Positions 1 to 6,034 of a DNA stretch of 11,412 nucleotides are shown in pieces. Origin of the DNA: CAYHZL01 sp964361075 (GTDB lineage: Bacteria > Bacteroidota > Ignavibacteria > UBA10030 > UBA8401); the NCBI GenBank assembly GCA_964361075.1, contig CAYHZL010000117.1:1-11412 (forward strand). Direction: 5' to 3'. Position numbers and translations under genes: made by a program. The first letter of the stretch is position 1. Every line of letters starts with the position of its first letter. The notes beneath the pieces are model-generated. The model saw only the letters and a list, made by a program, of their open reading frames with translations. It had not been told where the DNA came from and searched no databases.

Positions 1-87
1 CGTCATTCCCGTCCCAAAGGGATCCCTTCGGGACATGTTTTTGGCGGGAATCTATATTTGTGGATGTTCGCCGCGGCGAACATGACG
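1..87. repeat. Composite palindromic intergenic repeat
   Basis: This non-coding block is built from nested inverted repeats. The outermost pair is CGTCAT at 1-6 and ATGACG at 82-87. Inside it are ATTCCCG (5-11) facing CGGGAAT (45-51), a perfect 12-bp palindrome AAGGGATCCCTT (17-28), and the perfect 20-bp palindrome at 64-83. The segment ATCCCTTCGGGACA (22-35) recurs at 5978-5991, so at least part belongs to a dispersed family. The left edge coincides with the window edge, so the element may be longer. No ORF is supported here. A REP-like or MITE-like nature is inferred. Confidence 0.6.
64..83. repeat. Perfect 20-bp GC-rich palindrome
   Basis: The half-site ATGTTCGCCG at 64-73 is followed directly by its exact reverse complement at 74-83, with no loop. 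It forms the inner right part of the composite repeat. It could extrude as a cruciform or act as a bidirectional transcript stop, but no T-tract follows on either strand, so a terminator role is not supported. Confidence 0.65.
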
Positions 88-93
88 AAGATA

Positions 94-113
94 CCCCGCT
101 GCTTGCGGCGGGG
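94..113. repeat. GC-rich hairpin
   Basis: CCCCGCTGC (94-102) and GCGGCGGGG (105-113) pair as a 9-bp stem with a two-base TT gap and one G-T wobble. The hairpin lies directly right of the composite repeat, probably as part of the same repeat cluster. No poly-T follows on the plus strand, so it is listed as a repeat hairpin and not as a terminator. The remaining bases from 114 to 167 show nothing recognisable. Confidence 0.5.
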
Positions 114-167
114 AGTTTCATTTATGTAGTTTAGGTTTCATCCATCCTGCAATCCAAACTGCCATAC

Positions 168-202
168 AAAAAAGCAAAAGCCGACACGAAGCCGGCTTTG
201 CT
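168..202 (-). terminator. Rho-independent terminator of the arylsulfotransferase gene
   Basis: Read on the minus strand, AGCAAAGCCG (202-193) pairs with CGGCTTTTGCT (183-173), with one bulged base and an 8-base loop. The stem runs straight into a T-run (173-168). It starts 30 bp past the stop codon at 233, the expected place for the transcript end of the long minus-strand gene. Stem, loop and T-tract are read directly from the sequence. Confidence 0.85.
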
Positions 203-232
203 GATTACTGACTACTCAATACTTCTTCACCC

Positions 233-3200
233 TTATCTCAAAAGTAACATCTTCTTCGTCTCCACAAATCTGTTGTTTGGATTATTCACGTCTGTTGCTT
301 CAATCCGATAAAAATACATACCGGAAGAAATATTTGCATCCCATTGCACTCTATGCCAACCTGCATTTTGCTGCTGATTAACAAGTTCCACTACTCGTTG
401 ACCGAGCGTGTTAAAAATTGTGAGACGCACATTACTATTTGCCGGAAGTGCATACCGCAACGTTGTTGATGGATTGAATGGATTGGGATAATTCTGATTA
501 AGTTCATATTGCTTTGGCAAGAGATCGTCATTAAATGCAACCGAGGTTACAGGATTTCCTTTACCCGTTAATGGTATAGCCACAAGCCCATTTTGCTGAT
601 TTGTGTATATAAGCAAGGTGTCATCGTAACTGCGAATAGTATCGGGATTGAACGACACTAAAAATACTACAGAGTCAATTTCAGAGACAAATATCGGCGA
701 GTTCAATGTATCGGTAATGAATTGCTTTATTCGTGTTTTTAGTGAGTCAATTCTAAGCTTATTGATGGAACTATTTTTTACAACAATTGCTTTCTTGGCT
801 GTCGAGTCTTTAAAGACACTACCGTAATCAAAAGCAGTTGTTGATATTGTCATCTGCGGGTAAGGTGAGAAACCGGTTAACGGATACTTATTTATTCCAC
901 CAATAGAATTAACCACTAAGGTATCGGCATATTCGGAAAATGATGTAGGTTTAAATATCATGGAGAATGAAGTACTATCTTGACTCTTTACTGTACCGGA
1001 AGTGAATCCGAGAGCATAAAAGATTGATGTCTTGGTGCTCATACCCTGGAGAGTCAAATCATTGATTGAACTGTTCTTGATGAAAAACTTTTGGATTGTC
1101 GAGTCACCTATTGCCACAGTATCTTTTCGGTAGGTTAATGGTGCGATCGTCAATACTGGCAGCGGCGATTCACCTCTCAGTGGAATCTTGACGAGACCAG
1201 CCTTTGAATTGTTCCGCAAATAGAGCGAATCAGAATACACAGCAAATGTATCGGGATGAAATGAAACATTTATGTTGAGTGTGTCTGATAGGACGTTTCC
1301 GGAAGACTTGTTGACTCTAAATCGCCCTGTTCCCGTATAGATCGAGTCGATGACCAATGGACTTGCCCCTGTGTTAGCAATTTTAACAATTCTGGTTACA
1401 ATTGAATCAATGGCAACAACTCCAAAGTCGATTTCCACATGGCTAATAGATATATTAGCTGGAGAAGGAGAAGATCCAAAGAGCACGACCCGGACCAACG
1501 GTGTTGCAGAATTGTTCTTCAGATAAAGAACGTCGGTAAATGATCCCGATGATACAGGATGAAAAGTAACTGTGACTGTAACTGAATCCTTCACGACGAT
1601 ACGTGACTGCGATACGGTAAAGAATCCGTTTCGCGAGTAGATGCTGTCAATCAAGAGCGGATTACCGCCAGAGTTCGTAATTCTCAGATTCCTCGACAGA
1701 CTTGAATCCATATCAACGATTCCAAAGTCGAGTTCCACTACGCTCGTTGAAATTGTAGGTGGTGTGGATTCCCCCATCAGAGCAACTTGTTCTATGATTC
1801 CTTCCGAAGAACTCTCGGAACGGATATCAAGAACATCCGCAAATGTCCCCCACGAGTCGGGTTTGAACATCACCGAGATCGTAGCAGTATCAGCCGGTGC
1901 AATATTGATTGGAAGCGGTGTGAGAACTTCATAGCGTGCGTCCCTTGTTATTACTCCAGTGATCGTGCGACTTTGCTGCGTGAGATTCCGGACCGTGAGT
2001 TTTGTAATCAGTGAGTCAGATACCGCAACATTGCCGAACCTGAGTGTATCAGCATCAACTCGCAGAATTCCATCCCTCCAAGGAAAACGGTAAGCCCGAT
2101 AGGAGAAAACATTCGACGGTAATGCAAGTTCAAACACTTTCGAACCATCAGTGGTGACCTCGGTAACGCTTGGATTTCCGGTCCCCCAACCAATTATATT
2201 ATTGTTGTTGGATAACCGTTGTTGATAGCCCATCGCAAAACCATAATTATCGGGACTATTTCTGTACTGCCAGACCAACGTGGCAGTTTTATTGTTTTCA
2301 TCAAGCCGGTATTCCACCGCTCGTGAAAATCGAGGATCGTGAAAATTTCCATTATCGAAGAGTGTTATATTGCCGTTAGGAAGCCGGCGGATTGCGTGTT
2401 GGTAGAAGAATCCGATGGGATCATTGACAAATGTAAACTGGTTGTTCTTACCCCCCAACCTCCACATAATTTCCCCGGTCTGCCGGTTAATCTTGGTAAT
2501 TTCATCCATATGACGGCTTGAGATGAGTAAATTCCCATCGTAGTCAATCTCGATTGCGTTGCCGTGAACGTAATCAATATATGAAGCTATAAGATTTTCG
2601 TGCGTCGCATCCGTAATTTTGAAATGGTCCCAACTGCGCCATTGGAAAACAACATCCTTGTTCTCGTCAATTTCCTGTATAATAAGCCCAATAACGACAG
2701 CGGCGGGATTCCCGCCCGCAACAACGGTGTCCATTTGTACTGCCTCATAATCATAACTCATTAACAACGCATGTCGGTTTGGAAGCACTCTGAGTTCGTG
2801 AACATCCGTTGAATAGCCGTTCCCTATCCTGAAAGTATCAACGACATTGTACGTGCTGTCCATCGCGACAAAATACCCTAACGAACCATCATAGTACGTA
2901 AGAATGCCCATCGGCTGCATTTTGAAATCTAAACACCAAGCCGGCATCTTGCGGTAAAACGTTGGTTCACCTTTGTTGTTGAGAATCAACAAATAAGGAG
3001 TATTCGAAACTCCCGAAACCCACGTGAAATTGCTCGTGAAAATGAAACCTGGCGAAGGGGCGATTGAATTCAACACCGCAATGGCTGGAAAATCCGGAGG
3101 CAAGAACTGACTTTGCTGCATGCGAATCTCGCTCGATGAATTCATAATGTTGGAAACTCGTTGGCCGGCAGACGGTATCCCTTCCATTTCTGACATCAAC

Positions 3201-3622
3201 TTATCAACCGATCTTGTATCACGAATATGTGTGGAATTCGAAATCGTGAAGGAAAAACTAAGTGGACCTACCGGAATTCCCGATAGCGTCTTTACTGAAG
3301 GCGTCAATGTGACCGAAACTTTTTCCCCTAGCGAGAAAGGAACATCGGGCACAAAAACGATTGTCTTCTCGTCCGACGTCAATTTGATTCGACCAGAGTG
3401 ATTCGAGCTCTTATCGCCATTGACTTCAATGGCAGATGACATTTCGACGGAGGCTCTGTCAAGTATCTCTCCGTGGCGGATAATAATATTTGTGTTCGAG
3501 GAAACCAGTGAGGAATTAGGTAATGGAGAAAGATACTGAAACTTAGGTTGTGCAACAGACCTTTGTAGGAAAACGCCAAAGAAAAGGAAAACAAATACAT
3601 ATGGAAGACTTTTTGTTTGCAT
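233..3622 (-). CDS. T9SS-exported arylsulfotransferase-like protein with choice-of-anchor D repeats
   Basis: An 1129-residue secreted protein. Residues 1-24 form a signal peptide with probable cleavage after RSVA. Residues 28-128 look like an N-terminal Ig-like domain. Residues 180-515 match the arylsulfotransferase (ASST) family, a beta-propeller enzyme that moves sulfate between phenolic esters without PAPS. Candidate active-site residues are His275 (DVHEL), His353 (VHGNAI), Arg370 (SSR) and His409 (QHAIRRLPNG), resembling the His/Arg set of the E. coli enzyme. Five choice-of-anchor D (ASH-like) domains of about 100 residues follow (517-618, 622-716, 722-817, 823-918, 922-1020). Residues 1041-1129 are a T9SS type A sorting domain beginning NQNYPNPFNPST, so surface display or release is expected. 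Cys230 is the only cysteine, so the intramolecular disulfide of E. coli ASST cannot form. The ATG at 3622 is fixed by an AGGAG site and the signal peptide. Family assignment is firm; activity and substrate are inferred. Confidence 0.9.
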   Translation of the reverse strand: MQTKSLPYVFVFLFFGVFLQRSVAQPKFQYLSPLPNSSLVSSNTNIIIRHGEILDRASVEMSSAIEVNGDKSSNHSGRIKLTSDEKTIVFVPDVPFSLGEKVSVTLTPSVKTLSGIPVGPLSFSFTISNSTHIRDTRSVDKLMSEMEGIPSAGQRVSNIMNSSSEIRMQQSQFLPPDFPAIAVLNSIAPSPGFIFTSNFTWVSGVSNTPYLLILNNKGEPTFYRKMPAWCLDFKMQPMGILTYYDGSLGYFVAMDSTYNVVDTFRIGNGYSTDVHELRVLPNRHALLMSYDYEAVQMDTVVAGGNPAAVVIGLIIQEIDENKDVVFQWRSWDHFKITDATHENLIASYIDYVHGNAIEIDYDGNLLISSRHMDEITKINRQTGEIMWRLGGKNNQFTFVNDPIGFFYQHAIRRLPNGNITLFDNGNFHDPRFSRAVEYRLDENNKTATLVWQYRNSPDNYGFAMGYQQRLSNNNNIIGWGTGNPSVTEVTTDGSKVFELALPSNVFSYRAYRFPWRDGILRVDADTLRFGNVAVSDSLITKLTVRNLTQQSRTITGVITRDARYEVLTPLPINIAPADTATISVMFKPDSWGTFADVLDIRSESSSEGIIEQVALMGESTPPTISTSVVELDFGIVDMDSSLSRNLRITNSGGNPLLIDSIYSRNGFFTVSQSRIVVKDSVTVTVTFHPVSSGSFTDVLYLKNNSATPLVRVVLFGSSPSPANISISHVEIDFGVVAIDSIVTRIVKIANTGASPLVIDSIYTGTGRFRVNKSSGNVLSDTLNINVSFHPDTFAVYSDSLYLRNNSKAGLVKIPLRGESPLPVLTIAPLTYRKDTVAIGDSTIQKFFIKNSSINDLTLQGMSTKTSIFYALGFTSGTVKSQDSTSFSMIFKPTSFSEYADTLVVNSIGGINKYPLTGFSPYPQMTISTTAFDYGSVFKDSTAKKAIVVKNSSINKLRIDSLKTRIKQFITDTLNSPIFVSEIDSVVFLVSFNPDTIRSYDDTLLIYTNQQNGLVAIPLTGKGNPVTSVAFNDDLLPKQYELNQNYPNPFNPSTTLRYALPANSNVRLTIFNTLGQRVVELVNQQQNAGWHRVQWDANISSGMYFYRIEATDVNNPNNRFVETKKMLLLR

Positions 3623-3628
3623 TGTCTA

Positions 3629-3633
3629 CTCCT
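3629..3633 (-). promoter_or_regulatory. Strong Shine-Dalgarno for the arylsulfotransferase gene
   Basis: Minus-strand AGGAG sits 6 bases upstream of the ATG at 3622. It is the only canonical ribosome-binding site found before any gene in the window and it settles the start codon. The other genes have weak or no Shine-Dalgarno, as is common in Bacteroidota. Confidence 0.75.
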
Positions 3634-3649
3634 AAAATTGTTTTGATGT

Positions 3650-3657
3650 CAAAAGTA
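3650..3657 (-). promoter_or_regulatory. Candidate -7 box (Bacteroidota type)
   Basis: Minus-strand TACTTTTG fits the TAnnTTTG -7 consensus of Bacteroidota promoters. It lies 27 bp upstream of the arylsulfotransferase ATG, which would leave a leader of about 20 nt containing the AGGAG site. No convincing -33 TTTG lies at the usual distance, so this is a position-plus-motif inference. Confidence 0.35.
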
Positions 3658-3965
3658 CTTATACTGTGGTATTGCGACGGGAACTTGGATTTGACACAAA
3701 TGAGGTACCGAATCATTGCCGGATCAATGGTTACTTGTTTAGTCAACTCCTTAAAATTTCCCAGCGCATACTGCCGAAGAAGCGCGTTGTGTTTTTTGAT
3801 AAAACGAAAATGAAATTAATGTTGTCACTGAGAAGAAACAAATCATGTGCCAGCAAACATACTTCAGTGTGTGAATAAATATGCCTCAATATTATCAAGG
3901 AATGCATAGCCTGCATCGTGCCGCGCATTTTCTGCGTAAAAATTTTTGTTGATAAAAGAAAAATA

Positions 3966-3997
3966 TTTTGCTCTTTCGCAGACTATTGCTACATTTA
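3966..3997 (+). promoter_or_regulatory. Weak candidate promoter for the metallophosphoesterase
   Basis: TTTTG at 3966-3970 and TACATTTA at 3990-3997 resemble Bacteroidota -33 and -7 boxes 19 bp apart, although the last base of the -7 box is A instead of G. If correct, transcription would begin at or next to the ATG at 4003 and give a leaderless mRNA. That would fit the absence of any Shine-Dalgarno. Motif match only. Confidence 0.22.
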
Positions 3998-4002
3998 TCT
4001 CA

Positions 4003-4704
4003 ATGAAAATTGCAATCATCTCAGACATACATGCAAATCTCGAAGCGCTGACGACCGCGCTTGAATTCATTTCTCAAAGTGATGTTCAATCGATGTATTG
4101 CCTTGGCGATGTTGTGGGGTACGGTGCAAATCCGAATGAGTGTGTGGAGTTGTTGCAGAAGAATACTATTCCATGTGTTGTTGGTAATCATGACAAAGCA
4201 GTGTTCGATGTTGTATTGCAACATACGTTCAGCGCAAAAGCAAAATCAGCATTAGAGTGGACGAAAAATAATATTTCTTTTCAATCGCTGAATTTTTTAA
4301 AAGACTTGCCGCCGCGTATAATTGAAAACGGCTGCACATTCGTTCACAGCACGCCCGATCAACCATTTCAATTTAAATATATTCTCGATCAGGAAGATGC
4401 CGAACATTACTTTCCATTTTTTGAAACACAGATTTGCTTTATCGGACATTCGCATCGCGCAGGAATATTTTGTGATGACGGAATAACACAGCGCGTTCAG
4501 CGTGAAAAAAAATTTATTGTGAATGTCGGAAGTATCGGTCAGCCGCGCGATGGCGATTGGAAATTAAGTTTCGGTGTGTTCGATACGGAGCGGTGTGAGT
4601 ATCAGAATATTCGATTAGAGTACGATGTGGAAACAGCTCGCCAAAAAATTATTGATGCGGGGTTGCCGACAGTGTTGGGAGATAGACTGTTGGTAGGTGT
4701 ATAG
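4003..4704 (+). CDS. Calcineurin-like metallophosphoesterase (YfcE/MJ0936-type)
   Basis: A 233-residue cytoplasmic protein with the complete set of metallophosphoesterase metal-binding motifs: SDIH (Asp8, His10), GDVVGYG (Asp36), GNHD (Asn62, His63), VHSTP (His115) and GHSHR (His149, His151). It has the compact size of single-domain phosphodiesterases of this family, which use two divalent metals to hydrolyse phosphoesters. The physiological substrate cannot be inferred. The ATG at 4003 is chosen because family members begin MKIAIISDIHANL; an upstream in-frame TTG at 3946 would add 19 unconserved residues. It stands alone, divergent from the arylsulfotransferase gene and 184 bp before the KilA-N gene, so no operon is evident. 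Downstream bases up to about 4750 show no clear terminator hairpin. Confidence 0.92.
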   Translation: MKIAIISDIHANLEALTTALEFISQSDVQSMYCLGDVVGYGANPNECVELLQKNTIPCVVGNHDKAVFDVVLQHTFSAKAKSALEWTKNNISFQSLNFLKDLPPRIIENGCTFVHSTPDQPFQFKYILDQEDAEHYFPFFETQICFIGHSHRAGIFCDDGITQRVQREKKFIVNVGSIGQPRDGDWKLSFGVFDTERCEYQNIRLEYDVETARQKIIDAGLPTVLGDRLLVGV

Positions 4705-4756
4705 CGTTCAACTTCCAATTGTCTGAAACCGCTTTAACGACCGCAAACTCAAAAAC

Positions 4757-4764
4757 TAACTTTG
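4757..4764 (+). promoter_or_regulatory. Candidate -7 box upstream of the KilA-N gene
   Basis: TAACTTTG is an exact match to the TAnnTTTG consensus. Only a weak CTTTA at 4732-4736 occupies the -33 position. Initiation here would give a leader of roughly 115-120 nt containing the palindrome-related site at 4808-4829, which makes transcriptional or leader-based control possible. Motif match only. Confidence 0.3.
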
Positions 4765-4807
4765 AAAAATTTAAAACAAAAACTGCTTAATGAAATTTTA
4801 GGATAGA

Positions 4808-4829
4808 TTTTAAACCTTTCGAATTCGAT
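4808..4829 (+). promoter_or_regulatory. Leader copy of the KilA-N palindrome site
   Basis: TTTTAAA (4808-4814), four non-matching bases, then TCGAATTCGAT (4819-4829). The same 18 positions with the same 4-base gap occur at 5086-5107 in the left two-thirds of the 32-bp palindrome inside the gene, exactly 278 bp away. The core TCGAATTCGA is itself a perfect 10-bp palindrome. The site ends 59 bp before the KilA-N start codon, a plausible operator position. The repeat is seen; its function as an operator is inferred. Confidence 0.4.
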
Positions 4830-4888
4830 CCCTTTGAGAAAAAATAAATTATAACTACGGCAGATTCGTCACAATTAAAAATACAGAC

Positions 4889-5728
4889 ATGACAAAAAAT
4901 AAAACGATAACAGTAAAAGGAACAGAAATCACCATCTTTCAGAATAATAGTGAAGATTATATTTCCCTCACTGGAATTGCCCGTTTCCGTGATGCTGAAA
5001 GAAGTGATTACATTTTGCAAAACTGGATGCGAAACCGCAGCACCATTGAGTTCATTGGGCTGTGGGAGCAATTAAATAATCCCAATTTTAAATCCATCGA
5101 ATTCGATGGATTTAAAACTCAGGCAGGAACTAATAGCTTTTCATTAACACCCAAAAGATGGATTGAAGCAACCAATGCAATCGGCATTGTTTCAAAAGAA
5201 GGAAGGTATGGAGGAACATTTGCCCACCGTGATATTGCTTTTGAATTTGCATCTTGGATTAGTCCGGAATTCAAATTGTATTTGATTACAGAGTTTCAAC
5301 GACTCAAGAAAGAAGAAAGCAGTAATTTGAAATTAGAATGGAACCTGCAACGCACCTTAGCCAAAGTGAACTACCATATTCATACAGATGCCATCAAAGA
5401 GAATCTGATTCCGAAAGAACTCACCAAACAACAAATCAATTTTGTCTATGCCAATGAAGCCGATATGTTGAACATGGCATTGTTTGGAATGACAGCGAAA
5501 CAATGGCGTGATGCAAACCCGGATGCAGAAGGTAATATCCGTGATGCTGCAAGCATAGAGCAGTTGGTAGTGTTATCAAATATGGAAAGTATCAACGCTG
5601 TTTTAATTCATCAGGGTTTGCAACAAAGTGAACGTTTGCAACAACTGAATAAAATAGCAATCACTCAAATGAAGTCGCTGATTAACAACAGACAAATAAA
5701 ACGTCTGAACCGTGATTCAAAAAATTAA
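4889..5728 (+). CDS. KilA-N domain-containing protein
   Basis: A 279-residue protein. Residues 22-140 form a KilA-N domain, a DNA-binding fold known from phage antirepressor-like proteins and large DNA viruses. Recognisable blocks are YISLTGIARF (24-33), NWMRNRSTIEFIGLWEQLNN (45-64), the SLTPKRWIEATNAIGI stretch (85-100) and the hallmark GGTFAHRDIAFEFASW (108-123). Residues 145-279 are mostly helical and basic at the C-terminus, as in bacterial solo KilA-N proteins. No signal peptide or membrane segment is present, so it is cytoplasmic. The ATG at 4889 has no Shine-Dalgarno. The next gene fragment starts 14 bp after the stop, suggesting a former two-gene unit. Codon use is AT-rich and the gene type is typical of mobile or phage-derived DNA, so acquisition by transfer is likely but not proven. 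Its role in the cell is unknown. Confidence 0.88.
   Translation: MTKNKTITVKGTEITIFQNNSEDYISLTGIARFRDAERSDYILQNWMRNRSTIEFIGLWEQLNNPNFKSIEFDGFKTQAGTNSFSLTPKRWIEATNAIGIVSKEGRYGGTFAHRDIAFEFASWISPEFKLYLITEFQRLKKEESSNLKLEWNLQRTLAKVNYHIHTDAIKENLIPKELTKQQINFVYANEADMLNMALFGMTAKQWRDANPDAEGNIRDAASIEQLVVLSNMESINAVLIHQGLQQSERLQQLNKIAITQMKSLINNRQIKRLNRDSKN
5086..5117. repeat. Perfect 32-bp palindrome inside the KilA-N gene
   Basis: The half TTTTAAATCCATCGAA (5086-5101) is followed without a loop by its exact reverse complement (5102-5117). It spans codons 66-77, and its axis falls exactly between codons 71 and 72. The encoded peptide, FKSIEFDGFK, lies in a conserved part of the family, so part of the symmetry could be codon-constrained. 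Perfect symmetry over 16 base pairs is still far beyond chance expectation for a window of this size. It could serve as a protein-binding site or an mRNA hairpin. Confidence 0.75.
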
Positions 5729-5742
5729 ATGATTTCCTGATT

Positions 5743-5841
5743 ATGCTATACGAAGAATTAACAAAAAAAATTATTGGTTGTGCAATGAAAGTTCACTCAA
5801 CACTGTGTAATGGATTTCAGGAAGTAATTTATCAGAGGTAA
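5743..5841 (+). pseudogene. Truncated GxxExxY-family protein (PD-(D/E)XK_3-like), N-terminal fragment
   Basis: Thirty-two codons read like the start of the GxxExxY family: the KKIIGCAMKVHSTL stretch (8-21) and then GFQEVIY (24-30), the signature that names the family. Full members are usually about 120-140 residues and belong to the PD-(D/E)XK nuclease superfamily. Here a TAA follows Gln31-Arg32 at the point where family members continue, so the catalytic part is missing. None of the three plus-strand frames downstream restores the similarity. The break coincides with TAACTACTCA, the left inverted repeat of the next element, and the stop codon itself comes from that repeat. The start lies 14 bp after the KilA-N stop and has no Shine-Dalgarno. 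Presumably non-functional. Confidence 0.72.
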
Positions 5842-5908
5842 CTACTCAGCGTTATTGTTAATTCAAAAAATCTCTCTGCCAAAAAGACGGCGGACTTACA
5901 GCCTGTTT

Positions 5909-5926
5909 CCCCCTTTACAAAGGGGG
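5909..5926. repeat. Perfect 8-bp hairpin CCCCCTTT/AAAGGGGG
   Basis: An 8-bp perfect stem with a two-base AC loop. Sequences of this form (C-run, T-run, short loop, A-run, G-run, then GTTAGGGGGATTT) recur between genes in many bacterial genomes as dispersed repeats. It lies downstream of both the plus-strand KilA-N/GxxExxY pair and the minus-strand membrane protein, so a weak bidirectional stop is possible. The T-tract is poor on both strands. Confidence 0.5.
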
Positions 5927-5977
5927 TTAGGGGGATTTCTTTATTTTCTTTGGAAATACTAAAATTATGCCGAGGGC

Positions 5978-5991
5978 ATCCCTTCGGGACA
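5978..5991 (+). repeat. Second copy of the ATCCCTTCGGGACA repeat core
   Basis: ATCCCTTCGGGACA here is identical to positions 22-35, nearly 6 kb away, and in both places it sits in an intergenic block beside other palindromes. CCC/GGG pairing gives a small TTC-loop hairpin. It marks a dispersed family of short hairpin repeats in this genome. Confidence 0.55.
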
Positions 5992-6034
5992 AAAAACACG
6001 TTGAGTAGTTATTAAAAATCTGTGAATCTGTGGC

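Larger units (their letters stand above)
3623..4002. other. Divergent intergenic region, 380 bp
   Basis: The gap lies between the divergently transcribed arylsulfotransferase and metallophosphoesterase genes, so it should hold promoters for both. Apart from the candidate promoter boxes listed separately, no conserved small gene, RNA gene or dispersed repeat was recognised. Short open frames occur on both strands, but none has a supported start or a recognisable product. Confidence 0.5.
5839..6011. repeat. Inverted-repeat-bounded mosaic element, about 173 bp
   Basis: TAACTACTCA (5839-5848) and its exact reverse complement TGAGTAGTTA (6002-6011) bound a non-coding segment. Similarity continues inward imperfectly for another 10 bases or so. 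Inside are a perfect CCCCCTTT/AAAGGGGG hairpin (5909-5926) and ATCCCTTCGGGACA (5978-5991), which is also present at 22-35. No transposase is encoded, and no target-site duplication was identified. It truncates the GxxExxY gene on its left. A non-autonomous MITE-like insertion is the simplest reading, but stepwise accumulation of dispersed intergenic repeats is equally possible. Confidence 0.5.

Noticed and set aside
1..113. CRISPR array
   Set aside because: The repeats are inverted and heterogeneous, with no regularly spaced direct repeats and no cas genes in the window.
3946..4002. TTG start giving a longer metallophosphoesterase
   Set aside because: The added 19 residues precede the conserved MKIAIISDIH family start and no ribosome-binding site supports the TTG.
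3623..4002. Small genes in the divergent gap
   Set aside because: Open frames of 60-90 codons overlap on both strands without a ribosome-binding site or recognisable product, so they are not reported as genes.
5842..5961. Continuation of the GxxExxY protein past the stop codon
   Set aside because: The frame after the TAA reads NYSALLLIQKISLP and later PPLQRGLGGF, the latter typical of translated intergenic repeat. No frame resumes GxxExxY similarity.
5909..5995. Terminator for the DUF2334 gene
   Set aside because: Hairpins exist (for example ATGCC/GGCAT at 5967-5979 on the minus strand), but none is followed by a proper T-run, and all sit in dispersed repeat DNA.
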